Source: Candidatus Bathyarchaeota archaeon (GTDB lineage: Archaea; Thermoproteota; Bathyarchaeia; Bathyarchaeales; SOJC01). From it: a stretch of 64,000 bases of DNA. Position 1 is the first letter of the stretch. Every line of letters begins with the position of its first letter. Made by a program: the position numbers and the translations under genes. Below, one piece after another: positions 33,068 through 43,400 of the stretch. The notes under the pieces are model-generated. The model was not told the DNA's origin, searched no databases, and saw only the letters and a program-made list of their open reading frames with translations. The stretch is from NCBI GenBank assembly GCA_023131225.1, contig JAGLZW010000001.1, positions 1-64,000 on the forward strand. Direction: 5' to 3'.

Positions 33068-34273
33068 TCAGCACATCTCGGCAATTGTTTCTTTGACTAT
33101 TTTAGCTGGAGCGTCTGTCTTGATGCCGTGGGTTTTAAAGTGTGTAAAGCTCACTTGATACCTTGCCTTTTCCAGCTCTGCAATTACCTTCTTTATTGAC
33201 GGCACAGGCAAGCCGAGTTTATCACAAATCTTGTCCACCATATAATACGTAATAGGGGCATTTGCCTCTTCCTTCGTCAGAATTAAAAGCTTACGAATAT
33301 TCTTTTTGCGCTTGAAACTCTTAGTTTTTGCTTCCCTCTCCATAGAAGCAATGAAATCTTCGCTGACGATTTTACCTATCCAAAGAGGCCCCGCAACACT
33401 CATCCTGCTGCCGCACTCTGAGCATGCTTCTTTCTTGCAATGGAACATTCCGGCTGATATTTCTCTGTGAAAGCAGGCAAAGCAGTGGTAGATATATCCC
33501 ATGTTCTTTAGACTAGCATCTGCCTTTTTAGCTCCATAATCCACTATGGCATAAAGCCTGATGTAATGCTCCGAACTGTGGCTGAACATCACTTTGACAC
33601 CAACGTCATATTTAGCTGCGGTTCTTGCCAAAGCTCCAGCCAACAAACGCACAGCCAACTCGTGGCAATACTCAGTTCGCAACGGTTTTCCACCGTACTT
33701 TCGCACGCATGCTTTAGGATGTACGCCACACAGAGGAGCCAAATCAGTAGCAGTCAATGCCAACAGCCCACCACTTCGTAGAGCCCTCAAAGCGGAATCT
33801 GCATAAGGCATTGGCGACCCAAAAGGGTCAATGTCAACATAATCAAACCTTTTTTTAGGGGCTGCAAAACGACTTAACAAAAAATTTGCGTCTTCGTTCT
33901 CCACAGTAAACTTGTCTACCAATTCATTCTTTTCTACGTTAAACTTCGTTAAACGATAAGCTTCGCTATTAATATCGTTAACCACCACTTTCTTCACACT
34001 TCCAACCTCTCTTGCCAAGCGTATCCCCCGAATTCCGCAACCAGCTAATGGTTCACAAATCGCTAATTCCCGCCCAACAAGTCGTTGAAAAGCCTGCAAT
34101 GCCAAAACTGCCAGATCACGATTCAACTCCATTACGGGATTGTAGAACACGGGCGCCTTCGACGGCGCGTAATCGGAAGGTTTCTTCACAAAAGCCTTAA
34201 GTCTCGGCACGGCAACCTGAACCAAGCCTTCAGTAATAACTTCCATTGGAAAATGAAAGCTCAACCTCTTCAC
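33068..34273 (-). CDS. trm1: tRNA (guanine26-N2)-dimethyltransferase
   Basis: 401 residues. Trm1 converts G26 to m2,2G in the D-arm/anticodon-stem hinge of tRNAs. The Rossmann SAM site reads EPLAGCGIRGIRLAREVG, the catalytic DPFGSP-type motif reads YVDIDPFGSPMPYAD, and HYIRLYAIVDYG is followed by a zinc-type cysteine group (HCFACF, CKKEACSECG). The C-terminal wing PITYYMVDKICDKLGLP is typical. GTG start. Divergent from the THEP1 gene with a short intergenic region. Confidence 0.93.
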   Translation of the reverse strand: MKRLSFHFPMEVITEGLVQVAVPRLKAFVKKPSDYAPSKAPVFYNPVMELNRDLAVLALQAFQRLVGRELAICEPLAGCGIRGIRLAREVGSVKKVVVNDINSEAYRLTKFNVEKNELVDKFTVENEDANFLLSRFAAPKKRFDYVDIDPFGSPMPYADSALRALRSGGLLALTATDLAPLCGVHPKACVRKYGGKPLRTEYCHELAVRLLAGALARTAAKYDVGVKVMFSHSSEHYIRLYAIVDYGAKKADASLKNMGYIYHCFACFHREISAGMFHCKKEACSECGSRMSVAGPLWIGKIVSEDFIASMEREAKTKSFKRKKNIRKLLILTKEEANAPITYYMVDKICDKLGLPVPSIKKVIAELEKARYQVSFTHFKTHGIKTDAPAKIVKETIAEMC

Positions 34274-34339
34274 TCAACCGCAAGAAACGTTGGCCTCCAA
34301 CACTTAAAAACAATTCACGAAACATATGGTGGTGACAGA

Positions 34340-34897
34340 ATGAAACGTCTAACATTCATAACTGGCTCTCCAAGAACAGGGAAAACAACCGTGTTGCTTA
34401 AAGCAGCAGAGCAGCTGAGCGTAAGAGGCTACAAACTAGGTGGTATGATTAGTGGAGAAATTCGTGAAAGGGGTGTCCGAGTAGGCTTCGAAGTCCGCGA
34501 CTATGCATCGAATAAGAGAGGATGGCTTGCACATGTTCGTCAACCTGTAGGCCCTCGAATAGGCAAATATCGAGTCAACCTTGACGACCTCAACTTAATA
34601 GGCGTGACAGCCATTCTGAACGCCTTAAAGGACGCAGATATAGTGCTGATTGACGAAATCGGTCCCATGGAGTTATTCTCTGAAATCTTTAGAGACGCTG
34701 TGCAAAAGGCGGTTAATAGCTCTAAACCAGTACTTGGCACGATTCACTACCGCGCTCAACACAACCTTATCAAACAAATCAAATCTAGGAAGGATGCAGA
34801 CGTAATTGAAGTTACTCAAGAAACTAGAGCTAAACTTCTCATTTCGATTGTAAACAAGATTATTAAGTTTATGCAACAAGGATTGTATGAAGGCTGA
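34340..34897 (+). CDS. THEP1-type nucleoside-triphosphatase
   Basis: 185 residues. Walker A is ITGSPRTGKTTV, Walker B is ADIVLIDEIGPMEL, and GGMISGEIRERGVRVGFEVRD is characteristic of the THEP1 (MJ1559) family. It hydrolyses NTPs; its cellular role is unknown. An upstream extension to 34085 exists but would overlap Trm1. I chose ATG 34340 because of its GGTGGTGA ribosome site. The gene overlaps the next in a coupled pair. Confidence 0.88.
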   Translation: MKRLTFITGSPRTGKTTVLLKAAEQLSVRGYKLGGMISGEIRERGVRVGFEVRDYASNKRGWLAHVRQPVGPRIGKYRVNLDDLNLIGVTAILNALKDADIVLIDEIGPMELFSEIFRDAVQKAVNSSKPVLGTIHYRAQHNLIKQIKSRKDADVIEVTQETRAKLLISIVNKIIKFMQQGLYEG

Positions 34898-34901
34898 CTG
34901 C

Positions 34902-35582
34902 ATGCGAATATTGGGCGTAGATGAGGCAGGCCGCGGCTGTGTTATTGGTCCTTTAGTTATTGCAGGGGTGCTAATAGATGAAACGCGTCAGCTTGAACTT
35001 CTGAAACTTGGAGTGAAGGACAGCAAACTTCTGTCACGTCGCCGACGAGAACTATTAACCAAAGAAATTAAACAAATCGCAATCGACACACACATGGTCA
35101 AACTCTTCCCTGCGGAAATAGACAAGGCAGTCAACAGTCGAAGAAAGCTACATAAGCTTAACCGTTTGGAAGCACGAACGATGGCACACGTAATCGAAGC
35201 ACTCAGACCCGACATTGCAATCGTCGATGCTTCTGACGTCTTAGCAAACCGCTACAAACATCACATCAAGGAATGTCTTTCCTTTCCAGTGCAAGTGATA
35301 TCAGAACATAAAGCGGACAGAAACTATCCAGTTGTTTCTGCTGCCTCTATAATTGCCAAAGTTGAAAGAGACTGTGACATAGACAAATTGAAAGCTCAAC
35401 ATGGCGACTTTGGAAGCGGCTATATGGCGGATTCAAAAACCACAGCTTTCCTTGAAACCCTTGCAAGAAGAAGCAGCGTATACCCAGATTTTGTGCGCCG
35501 ATCTTGGAAACCCGCAAAGGCAGCTAAGGCAAACGCGAAAATGAAGCAAATCAAACTGTACGAAGACATAGCTAAAGCTTAG
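34902..35582 (+). CDS. rnhB: Ribonuclease HII
   Basis: About 226 residues. Catalytic acidic residues are seen in LGVDEAGRGCVIGPL (two), AIVDASDV and KVERDCDID. It cleaves RNA in RNA-DNA hybrids and at single ribonucleotides. ATG 34902 fits GAAGG eight bases upstream. The upstream THEP1 stop (34895-34897) is only four bases before this start. Lysine-rich tail KAAKANAKMKQIK. Convergent with the next gene, overlapping by 11 bases. Confidence 0.93.
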   Translation: MRILGVDEAGRGCVIGPLVIAGVLIDETRQLELLKLGVKDSKLLSRRRRELLTKEIKQIAIDTHMVKLFPAEIDKAVNSRRKLHKLNRLEARTMAHVIEALRPDIAIVDASDVLANRYKHHIKECLSFPVQVISEHKADRNYPVVSAASIIAKVERDCDIDKLKAQHGDFGSGYMADSKTTAFLETLARRSSVYPDFVRRSWKPAKAAKANAKMKQIKLYEDIAKA

Positions 35583-36513
35583 CCATAAAATCTTCAGAAG
35601 ACGCAATCTTTTCCAAATCTTCGCGATGGATAAGAGGAACATTGTCAATGGAAATCTTCTTGCTGTCCGTAATAAATACGGGTTGAGCCTCAATAATCTT
35701 GCTAATGCTCATGATCTCCTCAGTTCTAACTTCGAAATTCTGCTCTTTTTCGTATGCAACAGTTCCTAAAAGGCAAATCCTGCTTTCCGGAGGCTTTGCA
35801 ACAAAATCGAAAGGAGCATGCTTTAATTGGAAAACTGAAAAGTTGAACTGAAGCAGTTTCCTAATGACAAATTGGAGAAAGCGGCTTTCACTAATTATGC
35901 GTTTTGCAGCAGCAAGAATCCCTTCAGGTTTTTCTGAATATTGAAAAATGTCAATAGGCTTTATAACAGGCATGCCCAAGACCCACTCGAGCTTGTAAGC
36001 TGTTGAAACGGAAGCCTTCGCCATTCCCAGTTCATAACCATAAAGTGTTCTTCGCGAAACACCCATGATCTCCGCCATCTTGCCTATCGATAGGTCCTTC
36101 TTTAACCGCTTCTTTCTAATCGCTTTTCCATCTAATCTTACGTAATATCCTCCTGGACCCGCTTCGATCAGCGGCCCCATTTCTTTGAGAAGGCCATTTT
36201 CAAGGGTCTTAAGAGTAACGGCACCTACGTTATATCTTGAATAAATCGTATCATTTTCTAGCGGTTTCCTCCGTGTTTTTTCGCAAACGAATAGTGATGC
36301 TCCAGAAAAAAGCCTTGCCATAGTTGTGAGCCCATCAGCGTCTTTTTTATAGACATTCCCAATGTTAGGATGAACCTTAACGAAGGCAAGTTGTTTTCCT
36401 TTTCGCGCCACAAAGTCAAAACAGCTCGGTCGTATGCAACATCTCTGTGATCGGTGAAAGCCTGCTTCTTCAAAAAGGGATTCAGCGCTGTCCAGAATTT
36501 CCTTTCTGTCCAT
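35572..36513 (-). CDS. COG1395-type archaeal HTH regulator
   Basis: 313 residues. An N-terminal restriction-nuclease-like domain (CCIRPSCFDFVARKGKQLAFVKVHPNI) precedes an XRE-type helix-turn-helix (GKMAEIMGVSRRTLYGYELGMAKASVSTAYKLEWVLG, about 140-180). The nuclease-like fold repeats in the C-terminal half (APFDFVAKPPESRICLLGTV). Family proteins are described as putative archaeal transcription regulators; targets are unknown. Confidence 0.8.
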   Translation of the reverse strand: MDRKEILDSAESLFEEAGFHRSQRCCIRPSCFDFVARKGKQLAFVKVHPNIGNVYKKDADGLTTMARLFSGASLFVCEKTRRKPLENDTIYSRYNVGAVTLKTLENGLLKEMGPLIEAGPGGYYVRLDGKAIRKKRLKKDLSIGKMAEIMGVSRRTLYGYELGMAKASVSTAYKLEWVLGMPVIKPIDIFQYSEKPEGILAAAKRIISESRFLQFVIRKLLQFNFSVFQLKHAPFDFVAKPPESRICLLGTVAYEKEQNFEVRTEEIMSISKIIEAQPVFITDSKKISIDNVPLIHREDLEKIASSEDFMAKL

Positions 36514-36609
36514 CTCCTTCCCCTCAGTTGTAAACCAATATGTAAAAGTTGCATATAAACATGTTTGTAAATTAAAATGTTAGAATAAGATACGGATGCG
36601 CTTTAAAGT

Positions 36610-37302
36610 TTAAATTTTTGATACAATCATTGCGTGTGCTTTGTCGTATGGTTCAAGTTGTATAACTTCCTTTACAGCGAACCCGCGGCTCTTCAATATA
36701 TTTACTTCTTGCCTGTACACGTCTACTGGTTTTTTAGTTATGTCGATACTTTGAGACTTAACCGCCAGCAGGGCCCACCCATCCTCCTTCAAGAAAAGCT
36801 TTGCGTTGTCCGCTAAAACTTTTGCTTGTTCGGGCTGCGCTACGTCACAGTAGATGTCATCCACTTTCTCAACAAACATCGCATATTTTCTAGGCATTCT
36901 TGCGTCTTCCAATATCGGCGTCATGTTAAAACGAAAAGCGCATACGTTGTTTACTAGTTCGCGCATGACACGAGCGGCAAATTCCACACAGTAAACGTGT
37001 CCGCTTTCTCCCACCAAGTCGGAAACGTGGCTTGCTGTCGTTCCCGAGGCTGCCCCGAGATACAAAACCCTATGGCCAGGTCGTATAGGCACCATAATTA
37101 ACCCTTTCAAAATGGCTGCTGCAAGCTTGCTGCGGAAAGGATCCCAGACCCTATACTCGATACCCTTAAGAGAAATTAAACGTTCGCCATAAACGTTCTT
37201 TCTTGGAACCAAATTCTCAGTAGCCAATCTTCGTGAACCGTCTTCTAACCTGACACGGTAAATTCCAGCAAAGTTCGGATGAGGCTTAACGTCCACGACC
37301 AC
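36610..37302 (-). CDS. flpA: Fibrillarin-like rRNA/tRNA 2'-O-methyltransferase
   Basis: About 230 residues. It is the SAM-dependent subunit of box C/D RNPs, adding 2'-O-methyls to rRNA and tRNA. SAM motif I is VLYLGAASGTTASHVSDL, then YCVEFAARVMRELV and DDIYCDVAQPEQAKVL. GTG 37302 follows GGAG by seven bases and lies 17 bases inside the end of nop5. A longer frame to 37398 would cover the basic tail of Nop5 and is unlikely to be translated. The gene forms a conserved pair with nop5. Confidence 0.93.
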   Translation of the reverse strand: MVVDVKPHPNFAGIYRVRLEDGSRRLATENLVPRKNVYGERLISLKGIEYRVWDPFRSKLAAAILKGLIMVPIRPGHRVLYLGAASGTTASHVSDLVGESGHVYCVEFAARVMRELVNNVCAFRFNMTPILEDARMPRKYAMFVEKVDDIYCDVAQPEQAKVLADNAKLFLKEDGWALLAVKSQSIDITKKPVDVYRQEVNILKSRGFAVKEVIQLEPYDKAHAMIVSKI

Positions 37303-38518
37303 GTTTCTTTCTCCTTTTATGACGAGGCTGAAACTTTTTTTCTTGCTTATATTCTCTCTGTAATGGAGCTTTCGGGTATTTCTCTTTAATCTCGGCAACT
37401 CGCTTTTCCAAGTCTGCTTTCAAAGAATCACCTATGTATCTACCGCTGAAGGCATCGGTTCTAGCTGCTATAGCTAATTTTCCCGACAATGCTCTCGACA
37501 TCTTCCCTCTTAGCCATTTTTTAGCGTCATGAATTAAGGCGTCTTGGAATATTACCCCGTGTTTTGGCGGTCTCGTTCCTGTCTTCAAGGCTCTAAAAAG
37601 AGCTTTTTCAGCACCTAAAACTTGGATGGTACTTGAAGGCATTTTCGCAAGGTTAGTCAACCCTCCTGCTAACGCTATCAAACGAGCTGCCAGTAGAGAG
37701 CCTACTAAAGCCTGGATGTTGGGCGCAACCTCTCCTACAGTTGAATCTGCATAATTTTGCAGGGCATGTCTTAAATTGTAGAGTTCCAGTGTTTGCTTGC
37801 AAAGAGCTTGGATTTGTTCGATATCTGTCTCTGTTAGTTCCGCACCCATCGAGTTTTCCGCAGTTCCTACAATTTGCGCAACTTTGTTTGCAGGCAAACC
37901 TTCCCTTTCCAAGCTTTCTGTAGTAAAATCTAATCTCTTACCCAGGTTCAGAACAAGTCTTGCATAGGTTTCATGTTTTTCTATCATGCGATCGAGCTCT
38001 GGAAAATGCAATCCGTACCATTCACGTATCCGACCCATGAATAGATTAGCAGTTTTATCTAAATCGTCAATGCTCAGTATGGCTTGAGCAACCATTAAGT
38101 CTCTTTTCTCCCCTGCCTTCCTCACTCTTAATCGGGTGAGCTCAACCGAAACTTCACGAATCAACTCTCGCAATTTTTGCGGCTGCTTAACAAACCCAAC
38201 TTTTAGGGCAAATTCCTCCATGTTTTTGCGTAAAATTTCGCCTTGCTGAGAGGGCTGGGCAATGCTTGTTTCTACTTTCAGTTTTTTCTTCACAGTTTCC
38301 GCAATTGCACCATTCTCAAGAACAAAAGTAGTGTAACCCTTTTTCTTCAATTTTTTAGCCAAGGAAATTGTTTCATCTATCGTTTTTCCAGAGTCGACCG
38401 AGTCCAGTTTTTCAGCTATAATTTTGGGATCTTTTTTAAACAAAAGTTTATCAACTATTTCGTCTTCTTCGCCGAAGCCAAAAACGCCTATTAGGGAGAC
38501 TATTATAGTTGCTTTCAC
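37286..38518 (-). CDS. nop5: Nop5/Nop56-58 box C/D RNP core protein
   Basis: About 410 residues. It scaffolds box C/D sRNPs, binding L7Ae-RNA through the NOP domain and fibrillarin through its N-terminus. The conserved stretch APNIQALVGSLLAARLIALAGGLTNLAKMPSSTIQVLGAEKALFRAL and HGVIFQDALI are diagnostic. The last 30 residues are K/R-rich. GTG 38518 follows GAGGAG by seven bases; ATG 38536 is the alternative. Confidence 0.93.
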   Translation of the reverse strand: MKATIIVSLIGVFGFGEEDEIVDKLLFKKDPKIIAEKLDSVDSGKTIDETISLAKKLKKKGYTTFVLENGAIAETVKKKLKVETSIAQPSQQGEILRKNMEEFALKVGFVKQPQKLRELIREVSVELTRLRVRKAGEKRDLMVAQAILSIDDLDKTANLFMGRIREWYGLHFPELDRMIEKHETYARLVLNLGKRLDFTTESLEREGLPANKVAQIVGTAENSMGAELTETDIEQIQALCKQTLELYNLRHALQNYADSTVGEVAPNIQALVGSLLAARLIALAGGLTNLAKMPSSTIQVLGAEKALFRALKTGTRPPKHGVIFQDALIHDAKKWLRGKMSRALSGKLAIAARTDAFSGRYIGDSLKADLEKRVAEIKEKYPKAPLQREYKQEKKFQPRHKRRKKRGRGR

Positions 38519-38611
38519 GTTTTTTCTCCTCAACATGATTTATTCAATCTAACCTTTTCCTAACCTTTATCTCTGCTAATGAATAACCTTTACTGAAATG
38601 GAGCATTCCAC

Positions 38612-39526
38612 ATGACTAATCCTTTAACAGTAGAAATCGCAGGTTTGAAACTTGCTAATCCAACAATGCTTGCGGCTGGAATATTAGGCATGTCTAGTTT
38701 AACATTGAAACGCGTAGCTGAGGCGGGAGCTGGCGCAGTTGTCACGAAGTCTTTAGGCTTAAAATCTCGTAGCGGTTACACAAATCCCACAGTGGTTCAA
38801 GTTGAAGGTGGACTGATTAATGCTATGGGTCTTCCTAACCCCGGTATTGAACATTTCGCTCAAGAACTGCAACAGACAAAAAAAATCAAGGTTCCGATAA
38901 TTGTGAGCATATACGCCTTTTCGCCGCAGGATTTTGCACTAATAGCGGAAAAAGCTTTGAAAATGGCTGTGGACGCGTTGGAGCTAAATGTTTCATGTCC
39001 CCATGCTGCGGGGACTGGAGCTGAAATTGGGCAAGACCCGAAACTGGTTGAGGAAGTTGTGAAAGAGGTTAAGAGAGACGTTGACAAACCAGTATTTGTC
39101 AAGTTGACACCTAACATTGCTAACATTGCAAAAATAGCCAAAGCAGCAGAGAAGGGGGGAGCTGACGCCATAACTGCCATAAACACTGTAAAAGCTATGG
39201 TCATAGATGTGGAAACAGCTAAACCAATCCTCGGAAACAAGATCGGGGGCTTGTCTGGCCCTGCAATAAAACCCATAGCAGTGAGATGTGTATACGAAAT
39301 TTATGATGAAGTAAAAATCCCGATTATTGGATGCGGCGGGATAGCCACGTGGCAAGATGCCATAGAATTCATGGAGGCAGGCGCCTCTGCAGTTCAAATA
39401 GGGACCGCAATAGCCACGAAAGGATTAAACGTGTTCAAGCAGGTTACTAATGGAATCGAAGCCTTTTTGGAAAAGAAAGGATTTGGTAGCGTGAAAGAAA
39501 TTGTCGGTTTATCGCATCAAAACTAA
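38612..39526 (+). CDS. pyrD: Dihydroorotate dehydrogenase, type 1B catalytic subunit
   Basis: 304 residues. FMN-dependent oxidation of dihydroorotate to orotate in pyrimidine synthesis. Key segments: AAGILGMSSLTLKRVAEAGAGAVVTKSLG, LELNVSCPHA with the active-site region, FVKLTPNIANIAKI, and IPIIGCGGIATWQDAIEFMEAGASAVQIGTA for FMN phosphate binding. PyrK follows directly, defining the NAD-linked 1B type. Confidence 0.93.
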   Translation: MTNPLTVEIAGLKLANPTMLAAGILGMSSLTLKRVAEAGAGAVVTKSLGLKSRSGYTNPTVVQVEGGLINAMGLPNPGIEHFAQELQQTKKIKVPIIVSIYAFSPQDFALIAEKALKMAVDALELNVSCPHAAGTGAEIGQDPKLVEEVVKEVKRDVDKPVFVKLTPNIANIAKIAKAAEKGGADAITAINTVKAMVIDVETAKPILGNKIGGLSGPAIKPIAVRCVYEIYDEVKIPIIGCGGIATWQDAIEFMEAGASAVQIGTAIATKGLNVFKQVTNGIEAFLEKKGFGSVKEIVGLSHQN

Positions 39527-39539
39527 TTCGTTAAGAACA

Positions 39540-40328
39540 GTGAAAATCGAGAAAGTCGTTCAAGAAAGCTCAATGGTCAGAACTTTCTTCTTCAACGACA
39601 AACTCTGCGCCAAAGGCAAGCCAGGTCAGTTTATTATGGTTTGGCTTCCAGGCTTTGACGAACTTCCCATGAGCATTTCCTCAACTCACCCAAATGGATT
39701 AGCATCAGTAACAGTGGCAAATGTTGGAGAAGCTACAGAGCTTTTGCACGAAAAAGAAAAAGGCGATATTGTTGGCGTCCGAGGACCCTTCGGCAACAGT
39801 TTCAAACCAGTTAAGGGTAATGTGCTTCTCGTGGGAGGTGGGACTGGGATTGCCCCTTTAGCTTTTCTGGCAGAGGAATTGTCTGATTTGAAGGTTAAGA
39901 TGTCTTTTCTGTTGGGGGCAAGAACTAAGGAAGAACTGCTTTTCATGTCTAAGATTGAGAGCACATTTTCCAGAACTGGAAACAGAATAATCGTATCTAC
40001 CGATGATGGGAGTTATGGGCGTAAAGGAGTTGTAACCGAACTTGTAGAAGAGACCTTGGCGAAGGACGAGTTTGACACAATTTATGCTTGTGGCAAGGAA
40101 CCTATGCTTTTTAAGATTTTCATTTTAGCTGAAAAACATGAAACGTTACTACAGGCAAGTTTGGAGAGGCTTATGCGTTGTGCCATAGGCTTGTGTGGCA
40201 GCTGCACCATTGGCAAATATCGCGTATGTGTTGACGGGCCCGTCTTTACATGTAAGCAGCTTCAGGAAGTTAGAGACGAGTTTGGACATTTCAAAAGAGA
40301 CATCAATGGCAGAAAAATACCTGTTTAG
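39540..40328 (+). CDS. pyrK: Dihydroorotate dehydrogenase electron-transfer subunit
   Basis: About 262 residues. It passes electrons from PyrD to NAD+. FAD site: ELPMSISS; GVRGPFGNSF; NAD site: VGGGTGIAPLAFLAEEL. The [2Fe-2S] ligands are in CAIGLCGSC and downstream CVDGPVFTC. GTG 39540 is preferred because it lies after the PyrD stop; TTG 39501 would overlap it by 26 bases. Same operon as pyrD. Confidence 0.9.
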   Translation: MKIEKVVQESSMVRTFFFNDKLCAKGKPGQFIMVWLPGFDELPMSISSTHPNGLASVTVANVGEATELLHEKEKGDIVGVRGPFGNSFKPVKGNVLLVGGGTGIAPLAFLAEELSDLKVKMSFLLGARTKEELLFMSKIESTFSRTGNRIIVSTDDGSYGRKGVVTELVEETLAKDEFDTIYACGKEPMLFKIFILAEKHETLLQASLERLMRCAIGLCGSCTIGKYRVCVDGPVFTCKQLQEVRDEFGHFKRDINGRKIPV

Positions 40329-40384
40329 AACTCAAAGAAAAAGCTGATTGATGAACATCTTTTCTGAAAGAGTGGTTCAAAAAA

Positions 40385-40392
40385 GTTATATG
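40385..40392 (+). promoter_or_regulatory. Likely TATA box for ileS
   Basis: GTTATATG about 50 bp before the GTG at 40437. Consistent with a short-leader transcript separate from the pyr operon. Confidence 0.35.
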
Positions 40393-40436
40393 CTGGAATG
40401 GTGTTTTCTGTGGTTGGCGGGATGTGTTGATGAAAG

Positions 40437-43400
40437 GTGACCGTCAAATTCAAAGTAGATTCTAAACACTGGCTTACCCTAGGCTACCCCCCGCTTGAAC
40501 TAGAACAAAAAGTTCGAGAATTTTGGGAAAAAAACCACACGGCTGAGAAACTAGAACAACTCAGATTGAAAAATAACAAAGGCATCTTAGGCTACGTTGA
40601 AGGCCCTCCGACACTAAACGGATACCCCCACATAGGTCACGTTCGTGGACGAGTCATAAAGGACCTGCGTTACCGATGGAAGTCAATGCAAGGCTTTTAC
40701 ATTCCCTTCTGGACGGGCTGGGATTGCCAAGGGTTACCAGTTGAACTAGAAGTAGAACGCCAATTAGGCGTAAGAAACAAGAAAGATTTGCTTGAGCGAG
40801 TCGGAGAAGAACGATTCATAGATGAATGCAAGAAAGCTATAACAAAGTATTACGATGCTTGGCACAGCGCTGACATCAAAGCAGGAGTGTTCATAAACGA
40901 CAAAAAAGCCTACTGGACATACCTGGACGAGTATATAGAACGCGAATGGAAATACCTCAAACGCGCTTGGGACCAAGGGTTACTGGGCGAAGGCCACTAC
41001 GTGGTAGCCTACTGCCCCCACTGCCAAACCTCGCTAAGCAACGCCGAAGTAGGTATGGGCTACGAAGAAGTTGAAGACCCCTCGCTTTACTTCAAATTCA
41101 AAATCGCAAAAACGAAAAACGAATATTTCCTCGTCTGGACCACGATGCCCTTCACACTAGTCACTGACTTGATGTTAGCGGTGCATCCAGACGCGAAGTA
41201 CGCTAAAGTCAAAGTGAAAGACGAAACTTGGATAATGGTAAAACAACGAGTAGAACCAACGATGCAAGAGCTCGAAATCCAAGACTACACGGTCATCGAT
41301 ACTCTTTTTGGTAAAGAGCTGGAAGGGCTGAAATATGAGTATCCATTCCTAGGCAATGTTCCAAAGCAGCAAGAACTTGATAGACATCCTCTTGTGCACA
41401 CGGTTGTTTGCGAAGACTTTGTCGATGTGACAGCCGCTACAGGTGTTGTTCATCTGGCTCCTGGAAACGGTGAGGAGGACTTTGATGCTGCCCAGAAACG
41501 CGGAGTTCCCGTATACGCTCCTTTTGACGAAGAAGTTAACTTTACTAAAGAAGCAGGTATGTTTGCAGGCTTGTTTGCAAGAGACGCCGATGACGTGGTT
41601 GTCGAGGAGCTACAGAAAAAAAACTTGCTAGTATCAGTGAAACGAATACGCCACGAATATCCAACTTGCTGGCGTTCTCATCACAAACTAGTATGGTTTG
41701 CCAGAAGGGAGTACTATCTTTGGACCAACAAAATAAATGACAGAATAGTCAAGGCTGCAGAGAAAGTCGAATACTACTACGATCCCCCGAGAAACCGTTT
41801 CTTGGCGTTTCTCCGTGAAGCCAAACCTTGGTGCTTCTCAAGAGAAAGGGTCTGGGGAACACCACTCCCAATCTGGAAATGCACGGAATGCGGGCACAAA
41901 GTTCTGGTGTCAAGCAAAAAGGAGCTGTTTGAGAAAGCTTCAGAGCCTCCTAAAGGACACTTTGAACTCCACAAGCCATGGATAGATCGCATCGTATTCA
42001 AATGTGAAAAGTGCAGAGGAAAGATGCATCGCGAACCTTTCGTGTTGGACACTTGGCACAATAGCGGCGCTGCACCTTACGCAAGATTTACTGATGAAGA
42101 ATTTAAACGATATGTGCCTGTTGACTTCCTTGTGGAAGCTATAGACCAAACTCGTGGATGGGCAAACACGTTACTGCTCGAGCACGTCATAATGACTGAA
42201 AAGGCAGAATCACCCTACAAAGCATATCTATTTTACGGCCACGCCTTAGACGAGAAAGGACACAAAATGAGCAAAAGCCTCGGTAACGTTATCGACGCCA
42301 ACGAATTGCTTGACAAATATTCCGCTGACCTCTTCCGGTTTTACATACTTCGAAAATGCTCTCCAATCGACTCGATGAATTTCGACGTTAAAGAACTCGG
42401 TAAGCGCCCTTACCAAGTTCTCAGTACTCTTTATCACCTTTATCGCTTCTTCATGCAAAATGCTGAATACGATCGTTTCGACCCGCAAAGGCATGCGTTG
42501 GAATGGGCAAAGACAAATGAGACCTTAAAGCCGCCAGACCGCTGGTTGCTATCAAAACTTCAAACCACTGTGAAAAGCGTTACTGAAAAGTTTGAAAGAT
42601 GCGAATTCAACTTTGCTCTCTCAGACTTGGAAGAGTTTGTTGTCAATTTTCTAAGCCGTCAATACGTTCCCATGGTAAGACATGAACTTTGGAGTGACGA
42701 TCAAGAAACTCGAAACCGCAGACTCACAGTATATGCTACCCTGTGGGAAACGCTGAGAATCTTGAATTTGCTCTTCAACCCAATCACACCGTTTCTATGC
42801 GAAACAATGTACCAACAAGTTCACAAAGCACTAGACAAAACTCTGCTGGAATCAGTGAACTTTGAAAAGTGGCCAACTCCCGACAAAAAATTAGCAGACC
42901 TAGAGCTGGAACAGGATTTCGACACGCTTCTCAAATATGTTTCTTTAACGTACTCTGCACGACAAACATTTAAATTAAAGAGACGATGGCCACTAAAGAA
43001 AGCGGTGTTAGCTGGACCGAAAAGTGCCCAGAATGCTGTAAAAAAGCTTGAAAACTTGTTTCTCGAACTTGCAAACGTAAAAACTGTCGAGTATGTCGAC
43101 ACACTGGAAGAAATGAACTACGAATTGCGCGACAAGGGGAACGTAGCCTCAGAAAACAACCTACATGCTTTGATAGATACTCAACGAGACCAGGCGCTTC
43201 TTGGAGAAGGTTTGATGCGTGACCTTGCCCGGCGCGTTCAAGCATTGCGTAAAGAACTGGGCTTCACACCTACAAAAGTTCTAGAAGCGGTTTATTTAGC
43301 TGAATTGGATGCCGAAAACGCAAAACTGTTGAAGCCCCATCTGAAAACCATGGCGGAGTTGGTCCGCACAAAAAAGGTGCACTTACAGAAAGTTCAAAGC

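Noticed and set aside
34085-34339. N-terminal extension of the THEP1 gene
   Set aside because: It overlaps the divergent Trm1 gene, and a strong GGTGGTGA site marks ATG 34340.
37303-37398. N-terminal extension of fibrillarin
   Set aside because: Lies within the coding sequence of Nop5's basic tail; family members begin near GTG 37302.
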